Below are positions 50,325 through 58,696 of a stretch of 64,000 bases of DNA, one piece after another. The notes beneath the pieces were generated by a model, which did not search any database, was not told the origin of the DNA, and saw only the letters and a program-made list of their open reading frames with translations. Source of the DNA: Spirochaetia bacterium (GTDB lineage: Bacteria; Spirochaetota; Spirochaetia; Treponematales; Treponemataceae); contig CAAGBC010000037.1 in assembly GCA_900767955.1 (NCBI GenBank), forward strand, positions 186,001-250,000, written 5' to 3'. Both the position numbers and the translations under genes were made by a program. Each line of letters starts with the position of its first letter. The first letter of the stretch is position 1.

Positions 50325-52487
50325 TTATAAATGTAAAACTCTTTCCTTAATTTCTTGTGTACGACCTTGGTTCCAATATTGAGTTCCAATGTAACCACAA
50401 GTTCTGCGAGCAACATTCATTTTTGCTTGATCTTGATTTTTACAATTTGGACATTCCCAAATAAGTTTTCCGTCTTGATCTTTTACAACTTGAATTTCGC
50501 CAGTATATCCACAGCATTGGCAGCAGTCACTTTTTGTGTTTAATTCTGCATACATAATATTTTCGTAAATATGTTTTAATAATGCCATTACTGCAGGAAT
50601 ATTATTTTCCATGTTTGGAACTTCTACATAACTTACAGCTCCACCAGGAGAAAGTTCTTGGAATTGAGATTCAAATGTAAGTTTTTCAAAAGCATCAATT
50701 TGTTCAGTAACATGAATGTGATAACTATTTGTGATGTAGTTTTTATCTGTTACGCCTTCAATTTCTCCAAAGCGGCGTTTTAAACATTTTGCAAACTTAT
50801 ATGTAGTACTTTCTAGTGGAGTTCCATATAAAGAGAATGCAATACTTGTTTCGGAACGCCATTTTGCACAAGCATCATTTAAGTGACGCATAATTTCCAA
50901 TGCAAAAGGAGTAGCTTCTGAATCAGTGTGAGGTTTTCCTGTCATATAGCGAACAGTTTCACATAAACCTGCGTATCCTAAGGAAATTGTTGAATAACCG
51001 TTGTAAAGAAGTTTATCGATTACTTCACCTTTTTCCAAACGAGCTAATGCTCCATTTTGCCATAATATTGGTGCAACATCAGAAGGAGTTCCTTTTAATC
51101 TGTTGTGACGAATCATTAAAGCTCTGTAGCAAAGGTCTAAGCGGTTGTCAAAAATCTTCCAGAAGGAATCCATGTTTTTTCCAGAAGAACAAGCAATATC
51201 TACAAGGTTGATTGTTACAACACCTTGGTTAAATCTTCCGTAGAATTTTGGTTTGTTATTTTCGTCGTGGTAAACAGTTAAGAAGGAACGACATCCCATA
51301 CATGGGTAACAGTTTCCTTCTTTTAATTCCAACATTTTCTTTTCGGAAATGTAGTCAGGAACAAGACGACGAGAAGTACATTTTGCAGCAAGTTCTGTAA
51401 GGTAATAAAAACGAGAATTTTCTTCTATATTATCTGGTTCAAGAACATAAATTAATTTAGGGAATGCAGGAGTTACCCAATATCCTTTTTCATTTTTTAC
51501 GCCTTGATAACGCTGTTTTAAAACTTCTTCAATAATTAAAGCTAAATCTTCTTTTTCTTTTTCGTTTTTAGCTTCATTCAAATACATGAACACAGTAACA
51601 AATGGTGACTGTCCGTTTGTTGTCATAAGAGTAACAACTTGATATTGGATAGTTTGTACACCACGCTTAATTTCTTCTTTTAATCTGCGCTGAACAATGT
51701 AGTTAAATTGTTCTTCATTATAGAAAACACCTGTAACTTCGCTAGTTTCTTTAATTTCACGAGCAATACGCTTGCGGCTTACATCTACAAATGGAGCAAG
51801 GTGTGAAAGTGAAATACTCTGTCCACCATATTGTGAACTAGCAACTTGAGCAATAATTTGTGTTGCAATATTACAAGCTGTAGAAAATGAGTGAGGAGTA
51901 TCAATTTTTGTTCCACTAATTACAGTTCCATTTTGAAGCATATCTTCAAGATTTACTAAATCACAGTTGTGCATATGCTGAGCAAAATAATCTGCATCGT
52001 GGAAGTGAATTAATCCTTCTTCGTGAGCTTTTGCAATATCTTCATCAAGCAAGAAGCGTTTTGTAATATCTTTACTAACTTCCCCAGCCATATAATCGCG
52101 CTGAACGCTTACAACTGTGGAATTTTTATTTGAATTTTCTTGTTTAACTTCTTCGTTGCAACATTCCAAAAGACTTAAAATCTGTTTGTCTGTGGAATTT
52201 GCTTTACGCATAAGTTCGTGTTGGTAGCGGTATGTAATGTAGATTTTTGCAATGGAAAAAGCACCTTCTTTCATAATACCTTTTTCTACAAGGTCTTGAA
52301 TTGCTTCAACGTTCATTTCTACTTTTGATTCTTCGCAAAGTTTTGAAATGTTTTCTGCAATGTTGTTAATTTGTTCAGTAGAAAGGCGTTCTGCAATAGG
52401 AACTTCATTATTTGCTTTTGTTATAGCTACAATAATCTTGTTAATATCAAAAATAGCTTCTTCGCCATTGCGTTTTATAATCTTCAA
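50325..52487 (-). CDS. nrdD: Anaerobic ribonucleoside-triphosphate reductase
   Basis: The 720-residue protein has an N-terminal ATP-cone (KRNGEEAIFDINKI), the large reductase barrel, a zinc-binding pair near the end (CCQCCG...CPNC) and the C-terminal glycyl-radical loop RRTCGYIG. It makes dNTPs without oxygen. The start is TTG at 52487 behind a strong GGAGGGG. A consensus NrdR box lies 49-64 bases upstream, so NrdR repression is expected. Gene order nrdD-nrdG is standard. Confidence 0.96.
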   Translation of the reverse strand: MKIIKRNGEEAIFDINKIIVAITKANNEVPIAERLSTEQINNIAENISKLCEESKVEMNVEAIQDLVEKGIMKEGAFSIAKIYITYRYQHELMRKANSTDKQILSLLECCNEEVKQENSNKNSTVVSVQRDYMAGEVSKDITKRFLLDEDIAKAHEEGLIHFHDADYFAQHMHNCDLVNLEDMLQNGTVISGTKIDTPHSFSTACNIATQIIAQVASSQYGGQSISLSHLAPFVDVSRKRIAREIKETSEVTGVFYNEEQFNYIVQRRLKEEIKRGVQTIQYQVVTLMTTNGQSPFVTVFMYLNEAKNEKEKEDLALIIEEVLKQRYQGVKNEKGYWVTPAFPKLIYVLEPDNIEENSRFYYLTELAAKCTSRRLVPDYISEKKMLELKEGNCYPCMGCRSFLTVYHDENNKPKFYGRFNQGVVTINLVDIACSSGKNMDSFWKIFDNRLDLCYRALMIRHNRLKGTPSDVAPILWQNGALARLEKGEVIDKLLYNGYSTISLGYAGLCETVRYMTGKPHTDSEATPFALEIMRHLNDACAKWRSETSIAFSLYGTPLESTTYKFAKCLKRRFGEIEGVTDKNYITNSYHIHVTEQIDAFEKLTFESQFQELSPGGAVSYVEVPNMENNIPAVMALLKHIYENIMYAELNTKSDCCQCCGYTGEIQVVKDQDGKLIWECPNCKNQDQAKMNVARRTCGYIGTQYWNQGRTQEIKERVLHL

Positions 52488-52535
52488 AATACCCCTCCAT
52501 ATTTTGTAGTTTTTGTTATGAGGATAAAAAAATAA

Positions 52536-52551
52536 ACACTAGATATAGTGT
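52536..52551 (-). promoter_or_regulatory. NrdR box upstream of nrdD
   Basis: ACACTAGATATAGTGT closely matches the NrdR consensus ACACwAwATATwGTGT, with perfectly palindromic ends. A second, weak similarity lies at 52575-52590 with atypical spacing. NrdR is not encoded in the window. Confidence 0.85.
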
Positions 52552-52685
52552 CTTACGGTTTTAATTATAGTCAAACGCTAAATACTGTCAATATTTAAAT
52601 CAAAATAAAGTGAAAAAAAATAATATTATTAATAATCAGTCCTAATACTATTTACAAAAAATTATTTATTTATTATATTATATAT

Positions 52686-53078
52686 ATGCAGGTAAGAAAT
52701 ACACAGCAAAAAAGATTAATTCTTTCTCTTATGGATGGAAATAAAAATCATCCGACTGCTGATGAAATTTACGAACTTGCAAGACAACAAGATCCTCATA
52801 TAAGTAGAGGAACAGTTTATAGAAATTTGCATCAATTGGTGGAACAAAATGTTTTGTTAAAAATATTAGTTCCAAATAGTTCTGACCATTATGATAGTAG
52901 AACAGATTTGCATTATCATTTTTATTGTGAATGTTGTGAAAAGATTTATGATGTTCCTTTTAAAAATGAAAAAGTTGTTGATGATTTTCCGTTGGGAATG
53001 AAACGACAAGGTTTTAAAATGAAATCATGTAATTTGCTATTTATGGGAACTTGCCCAAATTGTTCAAAAAAGGATTAA
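52686..53078 (+). CDS. perR: Fur-family regulator, PerR-like
   Basis: The 130-residue protein has the Fur winged helix (HPTADEIYELARQQDPHISRGTVYRNLHQL), the metal-sensing HYHFYCECCEKIYD region and a structural zinc site with CPNC at the end. PerR rather than Fur is suggested by the following rubrerythrin gene and by the Asp in NSSDHYDSRTDLHYH; this is inference. No clear ribosome site lies before the ATG; upstream DNA is extremely AT-rich and includes the palindrome ATTATTAATAAT at 52625. Confidence 0.82.
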   Translation: MQVRNTQQKRLILSLMDGNKNHPTADEIYELARQQDPHISRGTVYRNLHQLVEQNVLLKILVPNSSDHYDSRTDLHYHFYCECCEKIYDVPFKNEKVVDDFPLGMKRQGFKMKSCNLLFMGTCPNCSKKD

Positions 53079-53115
53079 ATGACTTTACTTTTTTTGAACA
53101 ACTAAGTAAATTTTG

Positions 53116-53141
53116 TTAATATATGCAATGCATAATATTAA
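53116..53141. promoter_or_regulatory. Imperfect inverted repeat upstream of rubrerythrin (candidate PerR operator)
   Basis: TTAATATATGCA...TGCATAATATTAA forms a near-palindrome 25 bases before the rubrerythrin start. It resembles Fur/PerR operators in being AT-rich and dyad-symmetric, but the match to a known box is weak. Confidence 0.35.
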
Positions 53142-53166
53142 TTAGTGTCAAATATTGGAGGAAAAT

Positions 53167-53703
53167 ATGGATTTGAAAGGAACACAAACAGAAAAAAATC
53201 TTCAGACTGCTTTTGCAGGTGAATCACAGGCTCGCAATAAGTATTCATACTTTGCAAGCAAAGCTCGTAAAGATGGTTATGAACAGATTGCTGCTATTTT
53301 TGAAGAAACAGCAAATAATGAAAAAGAACATGCTAAACTTTGGTACAAATTGTTAAACGGTGGAATTGGAACTACTGCAGAAAACTTAAAAGAAGCTGCA
53401 GATGGCGAAAACTACGAATGGACAGATATGTATGATGGTTTTGCTAAAACAGCTCGTGAAGAAGGTTTTGAATATATTGCAAAACTTTTTGAAGGTGTTG
53501 CAGCTATCGAAAAACACCACGAAGAACGCTATCGCAAATTGTTAAAGAATGTTGAAGACAAAGTTGTATTCAGCAAAGATGGAGATGCAATTTGGCAGTG
53601 CCGTAACTGTGGTCACATCGTAGTTGGAAAAGATGCTCCAAATGTATGTCCAGTTTGTGCACATCCACAGAGCTTCTTTGAAATTAATAAAGAAAATTAT
53701 TAA
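53167..53703 (+). CDS. rbr: Rubrerythrin
   Basis: The 178-residue protein has an N-terminal ferritin-like di-iron domain with two E-x-x-H sets (NNEKEHAKLW, IEKHHEERY) and a C-terminal rubredoxin domain, CRNCGH...CPVCAH. It reduces hydrogen peroxide in anaerobes. The start is at 53167 behind GGAGGAAAAT. It is likely controlled by the adjacent PerR-like protein. Confidence 0.95.
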   Translation: MDLKGTQTEKNLQTAFAGESQARNKYSYFASKARKDGYEQIAAIFEETANNEKEHAKLWYKLLNGGIGTTAENLKEAADGENYEWTDMYDGFAKTAREEGFEYIAKLFEGVAAIEKHHEERYRKLLKNVEDKVVFSKDGDAIWQCRNCGHIVVGKDAPNVCPVCAHPQSFFEINKENY

Positions 53704-53725
53704 TTTTATCTAAATTAGTATTATT

Positions 53726-53787
53726 GCACCTAAAAGCATGTTAAGGTACGCTTCTTACACTTCACACTTTGATTTGCTTTTAGGTGC
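53726..53787 (+). terminator. Rubrerythrin terminator with long loop
   Basis: GCACCTAAAAGCA pairs perfectly with TGCTTTTAGGTGC (13 bp) around a 36-base loop, with TTTTTGTTTTT after. The loop is longer than usual for a plain terminator. Confidence 0.8.
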
Positions 53788-53843
53788 TTTTTGTTTTTAA
53801 ATTATTAATTGCTCTAAGTTATATTCTTTATTATAATTAACTC

Positions 53844-55649
53844 ATGACAGAAAATAAAATATTAGACAGAAAAGATGTTCCAGAAACAGACAAATGGAAT
53901 TTATCTTCACTTTATAAATCAAACGATGAATGGGAAAAAGATTTAGAATCCCTAAAACCTTTAGTTGAAAAAGTAGCTTCTTTTAGTGGAAAACTAGGCG
54001 AATCTTCTGATACTTTGTTAGAAGCATTAAAAAATCTTGAACAAGCCGAATTAAAATTAGAAACAATCTATAATTATGCAAGCCTTCAACATAATGCAGA
54101 TGAAGATGATTCAGCTGCGGCAGATAGAGAAGGGCGTGCAAGTATGGCATACACAGATTTTTCTGCAAAATTAAGTTTTTTTGACCCTGAACTTCAATCA
54201 ATTCCTGATGAAAAAATTAACTCATGGATTGAACTTCCTGAATTTGCAGATTACAAAATTTATCTAAAAAAATTACTTAGATTAAAACCATATATTTTAA
54301 GTGAAAAAGAAGAAAGAATTCTTTCTTTACAAGGACAAGTAGCACAAACTCCTTATAAAACTTTTAGTGTTTTAGAAAATGTTGATTTAAACGGTGAACT
54401 TGGAACTGTAGAAACTCCTGAAGGAAAAGCTCCTTTGACTGCAAGTTCTTATGTTCAGTTGTTACATCATAAAGATAGAAATGTTCGTAAACAAGCTTAT
54501 GAACAGTATTACGGAAAATTTAATAATTATCAAAATACAATTGCATCTTTGTATGCTGGTTCAGTAAATCAAGATGTTTTTGAAAGTCGTGCAAGAGGTT
54601 ATAAATCTTCTCTTGAAGCTGCGTTGTTTGGAAATAAAGTTCCAGAAACTGTTTATCGTAATTTAATTGATTGCGTTCATAAAAATCTTCCTGCTTTGCA
54701 TAAATATTATAAATTGCGCAAAAAAATATTGGGCGTGGAAGAACTTCGTCATTATGATGTTTATGTTCCTTTGGTAAAAGATGCAGAATCTATAATTCCT
54801 TATGAAGAAGCTGTTGAAATTTGTAGAAATGCCTTAGCTCCATTGGGAAAAGAATATACAGATACTTTGTGTGACGGTTTGCTAAATGGATGGGCTGACC
54901 GTTATGAAAATAAGGGCAAGCGTAGTGGAGCTTTTTCAAGTGGAACTTATGTTGGTTATCCATATATTTTATTAAATTACAAAGAAAATGTTCTTCGTGA
55001 TGTTTATACAGTTGCACATGAAGGTGGACATTCTATGCATTCTTGGTATTCAGTTAAGAATAATCCATTTATGCAATATAATTACACAATTTTTGAAGCA
55101 GAAGTTGCATCTACTTTTAATGAAGAACTTGTTTTTGAATATTTATTAAAAAATGCAAAAGATGAAAAAATGAAGGCATATTTGCTTTCTATGAGAGTTG
55201 ACGATATTCTTGCAACTTTGCATCGTCAGACAATGTTTGCTGAATTTGAATTAAAAACACATGAATTAGTAGAAAAAGGTGTTCCTTTGACTGCTGAAGT
55301 TTTAAGAAAAACCTATCGTGAATTGTTGGAACTTTATTTTGGTCCAGATATGGTTTTTGAAGAATTAAGCGATTTGGAAGCGTTTAGAATTCCTCATTTT
55401 TATAACGCATTTTATGTATATAAGTATGCAACTGGAATTTCTGCTGCTTTGGCTTTGGCAAAAAGAGTTGTTTCTGGTGGCACAAAAGAACGAGATGAAT
55501 ATTTTATGTTCCTAAAGTCTGGTGGCTCTCGTTATCCTATTGAATCACTAAAAGTTGCAGGTGTTGATATGGAAAGCCCAGAACCTGTTCAAGCGGCATT
55601 AGATGAATTTGCAAAGATGGTTGATGAATTAGAAAATATTCTGAAATAA
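53844..55649 (+). CDS. pepF: Oligoendopeptidase F (M3 metallopeptidase)
   Basis: The 601-residue protein has the zinc motif HEGGH (His392, Glu393, His396) and the downstream EAEVASTFNEEL with the third ligand Glu. It lacks a signal peptide and would cleave short peptides in the cytoplasm, likely in amino-acid supply. The PepF-type N-terminal helical domain is complete. It stands alone, with no strong Shine-Dalgarno. Confidence 0.94.
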   Translation: MTENKILDRKDVPETDKWNLSSLYKSNDEWEKDLESLKPLVEKVASFSGKLGESSDTLLEALKNLEQAELKLETIYNYASLQHNADEDDSAAADREGRASMAYTDFSAKLSFFDPELQSIPDEKINSWIELPEFADYKIYLKKLLRLKPYILSEKEERILSLQGQVAQTPYKTFSVLENVDLNGELGTVETPEGKAPLTASSYVQLLHHKDRNVRKQAYEQYYGKFNNYQNTIASLYAGSVNQDVFESRARGYKSSLEAALFGNKVPETVYRNLIDCVHKNLPALHKYYKLRKKILGVEELRHYDVYVPLVKDAESIIPYEEAVEICRNALAPLGKEYTDTLCDGLLNGWADRYENKGKRSGAFSSGTYVGYPYILLNYKENVLRDVYTVAHEGGHSMHSWYSVKNNPFMQYNYTIFEAEVASTFNEELVFEYLLKNAKDEKMKAYLLSMRVDDILATLHRQTMFAEFELKTHELVEKGVPLTAEVLRKTYRELLELYFGPDMVFEELSDLEAFRIPHFYNAFYVYKYATGISAALALAKRVVSGGTKERDEYFMFLKSGGSRYPIESLKVAGVDMESPEPVQAALDEFAKMVDELENILK

Positions 55650-55727
55650 TAAGGAATTAAACTTTTAAGCCTTTTATTCCGATAATTGTTTAAGAGTTGT
55701 TTTCAAATTTTTATTATGGAGAAAAGT

Positions 55728-56753
55728 ATGAATCGTGAAGAATTTTATTCTGTATTAAAATCTGTTCCAAAGGCTGAAGTGCATGTCCATATTGAAGCTG
55801 TTTCTACTATTGAAACAATAAAGGCTTTGTATAAAAAGCGCTTCGGTAAGGAAATGACAGATGAAGATATAAAAAATCTTTTTTCTTATGAAGATTTGAA
55901 CGGTTTTATTCAGGCTTTTCTTCAGGTTCAGGATTTATTCCAAAGCGTTGATGATTTTAATTATGTCTTTGACGATTTAGCTAAATATCTTGTTGATAAT
56001 AATGTTACATATTGTGAAGCATTTTTTGCTCCTTCTGCTTTTATAAAAAAAGGCTTCAAATATGAAGAAATGGTAGCAATCTTTTCTAAAAAAATTGCAG
56101 AGATAAAACAAAATCACGGAATTACAATAAAACTTCTTCTTGATGTTTCTAGAACATTCGGTTGTGAAAATGCAATGAATAACTACAACTTGCTAAAACA
56201 ATGTCCATGCAAAGATATAATTGGTATTGGTCTTGGTGGTGCTGAACAAAAAGGTCCTGCAAAAGAATTTGCTGCAGTTTTTGAACAAGCTCACAAAGAT
56301 GGTTATCATGCAGTAGCACACGCAGGTGAAGATGTTGGTCCAGAATCAATTTGGGATGCAATTAATTATTTACATTCTGAACGTATTGGTCACGGAATTA
56401 CAGCAATTCAAGATGAAGAATTAATGAGTAATTTAGCAAAAACAAAATTACCAATTGAAGTTTGTGTTACAAGTAATGTTTTTACAAAGAAAATTGTTCA
56501 AAAAGTAAGCGAACATCCAATTCGCACATTCTTTGATAAAAATATGTTCATAACTGTAAATACTGATGACCCTGTTTTCTTTAAGACAACTTTAATCGAA
56601 GAATACTGGAAAATTCACAATGAATGTAATTTTTCAATGGATGAAATTAAACAGTTGATTTTGAACAGTTATAATGCTCTATTTATTTCTGATAAAGAAA
56701 AAGCTGCTTATTGTCAGCAAGTAGAAGCTGCTTGGGAAAAGTGTTTGAAATAG
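55728..56753 (+). CDS. Adenosine deaminase family protein
   Basis: The 341-residue protein shows the metal-binding H-x-H (His19, His21, in KAEVHVHIEA), VAHAGEDVGPESIWDA with catalytic His and Glu, ERIGHG, VTSNVFT and NTDDPVFF with the metal-binding Asp. These make it an active-looking metal-dependent deaminase. The usual LHLEGT is changed to VHIEAVS, and SNVQTG to SNVFTK, so adenine or another purine may be the substrate. The start is at 55728 behind GGAGAAAAGT. Confidence 0.86.
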   Translation: MNREEFYSVLKSVPKAEVHVHIEAVSTIETIKALYKKRFGKEMTDEDIKNLFSYEDLNGFIQAFLQVQDLFQSVDDFNYVFDDLAKYLVDNNVTYCEAFFAPSAFIKKGFKYEEMVAIFSKKIAEIKQNHGITIKLLLDVSRTFGCENAMNNYNLLKQCPCKDIIGIGLGGAEQKGPAKEFAAVFEQAHKDGYHAVAHAGEDVGPESIWDAINYLHSERIGHGITAIQDEELMSNLAKTKLPIEVCVTSNVFTKKIVQKVSEHPIRTFFDKNMFITVNTDDPVFFKTTLIEEYWKIHNECNFSMDEIKQLILNSYNALFISDKEKAAYCQQVEAAWEKCLK

Positions 56754-56824
56754 TGTAAGTTGCAAAAACTTGTATTTTTTATTCAAACATTGAGTAAAGT
56801 AGACAAATTCTATATAATTAAATC

Positions 56825-57133
56825 ATGAGTACTCACAAATCAATAAACGAAGAAACATTAAATAATCTTCTTTATCTTTCAAGACTTTCTCCAGAAAGTA
56901 CAAATATTTCTATTTTAAAAAAACAAGTTGAAGAAATTGTTGGATATTTTGAAGTTCTTTCAAAATATGATGATTCAGAAAATCCTTATGATGCATATCC
57001 ATCTACTCAAGCAGATAAACTTCGTGACGATGAAGTTGTAAAAGGCCTTGAAATTCCAGATGTAAAAAATGTATCTGAAAATTTTATGGATGGATATTTC
57101 CAAGTTCCAAAAGTTCTTGGAGAAGGTGCTTAA
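56825..57133 (+). CDS. gatC: Asp-tRNA(Asn)/Glu-tRNA(Gln) amidotransferase subunit C
   Basis: The 102-residue protein has the GatC pattern of an N-terminal helix (INEETLNNLLYLSRLS), IVGYFEVL and the DAYPS...LRDDEV tail. It stabilises GatA with GatB. It is first in gatCAB, 40 bases before gatA. Confidence 0.93.
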   Translation: MSTHKSINEETLNNLLYLSRLSPESTNISILKKQVEEIVGYFEVLSKYDDSENPYDAYPSTQADKLRDDEVVKGLEIPDVKNVSENFMDGYFQVPKVLGEGA

Positions 57134-57173
57134 TTTTTTTATAAGCATATTAGTTTTATAAAAAGGATTTGAT

Positions 57174-58682
57174 ATGAATTATACAATAAAAGAAATTCAA
57201 AAGGCATTAATGTCTGGTGAAATAACAAGTGTTGAACTTGTAAAAAAATCTATTGAAACTTTTGAATCAGATAAAAACTCTAGTCAACCATTAAATGCTT
57301 TTCTTGAGATATATGCAGATGCAATGTCAAAAGCAGAAGAAGCAGATAAATTAATTCAAGATGCAAAATCCAAAGGTGAAGCAGAAGTGAAAAAACTTTT
57401 TGCAGAAAAACCTTTGCTTGGAATGCCATTTGCAAATAAAGATAATATTTCTGCAAAAGGTAAAAAATTAACTTGTGCATCAAAAATTTTAGAAGGATAT
57501 GTTGCTCCTTATAATGCAACTGTTATAAATCGCCTTGAAAATGCTGGTGCAATCCCACTTGGTAGATGTAATCAAGATGAATTCGCTATGGGTTCTTCTA
57601 CTGAATATTCAGTTTACGGGGCTACAAGAAATCCAATCAACAAAGATTATGTTTCTGGTGGATCTTCTGGTGGTTCAGCAGCAGCTGTTTCATCAAATCA
57701 GGCATTGTTCGGAATTGGAACTGAAACAGGTGGTTCTGTTCGTCTTCCTGCAAGTTATTGTGGAATTTACGGATTAAAACCAACTTATGGTGTATTAAGC
57801 CGCTGGGGTGTTGTTGCTTACGGAAGTTCTCTTGATCAAGTTGGAATCATGGGAAGAACACCTAGCGATATTGCAATTCCTTTGTCTTGTATGGCAGGAG
57901 TTGATATGTATGATGATACTAGTGCTGATTTGCCAGAAGTTGAAAAACTAGTAGATTTAAAACCATATTCAGATATGTCATCATTAAAAATTGCTATCCC
58001 AAAACAGTTTTTAGAAACTGAAGGTTTAGATAACGATGTTGCAGATGTTTTTGCAGAAACTCGTAGCTGGTTTGAATCAAAAGGTGCAAAAATTGATATT
58101 GTTGATTTACCAATTTTGGAAGCATCAATTGCTAGTTATTATGTAATTGCATTGTCAGAAGCTGCTTCAAACTTAAGTCGCTTTGATGGAATTCGTTATG
58201 GTCGCCGTGTAGATCCAGGTGAAGGCTATGATGAACTTTATGTAAAAACTCGTAGTGAAGGTTTTGGGCCAGAAGTAAAACGCCGTATTATAATTGGAAA
58301 CTATGTTCTTTCTGAACAATTTTCTGGAGATACATACAAAAAAGGCATGACAGTTCGTGCTAGAATCCAAAGAGAAATGGAAGAATTGTTCAAAACTTAT
58401 GACATTGTTCTTTGTCCAACTTGTCCAACTCCTGCATTTAAATTAGGTCAGAAAGTTGATAGCCCTCTTGAAATGTATTTAAGCGATTTGTATACAACAT
58501 TTGTTAATCTTGCACGTATTCCTTCTATTAATGTTCCTGCAGGTCATGCAAAAAATACTGATAATATGCCAATCGGAATGCAATTTGCTGGTCCTATGTT
58601 CAGCGAAGCTAAATTATTGCAGATTGCTCAAGTTTGGGAAGATGACCATTCAAATTGTGGTTGTCCTATTGCTTATAACTAA
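57174..58682 (+). CDS. gatA: Asp-tRNA(Asn)/Glu-tRNA(Gln) amidotransferase subunit A
   Basis: The 502-residue amidase-signature protein has the catalytic Lys in FANKDNIS, the Ser cluster SGGSSGGSAAAVSS, and GTETGGSVRLPASYCG with the nucleophile Ser. It releases ammonia from glutamine for GatB. The insert around residue 60 (SKGEAEVKKLFAEK) is a little longer than usual. Confidence 0.96.
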   Translation: MNYTIKEIQKALMSGEITSVELVKKSIETFESDKNSSQPLNAFLEIYADAMSKAEEADKLIQDAKSKGEAEVKKLFAEKPLLGMPFANKDNISAKGKKLTCASKILEGYVAPYNATVINRLENAGAIPLGRCNQDEFAMGSSTEYSVYGATRNPINKDYVSGGSSGGSAAAVSSNQALFGIGTETGGSVRLPASYCGIYGLKPTYGVLSRWGVVAYGSSLDQVGIMGRTPSDIAIPLSCMAGVDMYDDTSADLPEVEKLVDLKPYSDMSSLKIAIPKQFLETEGLDNDVADVFAETRSWFESKGAKIDIVDLPILEASIASYYVIALSEAASNLSRFDGIRYGRRVDPGEGYDELYVKTRSEGFGPEVKRRIIIGNYVLSEQFSGDTYKKGMTVRARIQREMEELFKTYDIVLCPTCPTPAFKLGQKVDSPLEMYLSDLYTTFVNLARIPSINVPAGHAKNTDNMPIGMQFAGPMFSEAKLLQIAQVWEDDHSNCGCPIAYN

Positions 58683-58696
58683 AAAGGTGCATTGAT

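Noticed and set aside
52575..52590. Second NrdR box upstream of nrdD
   Set aside because: Only about 10 of 16 positions match, and the 39-bp offset does not fit the usual helical phasing of paired NrdR boxes.
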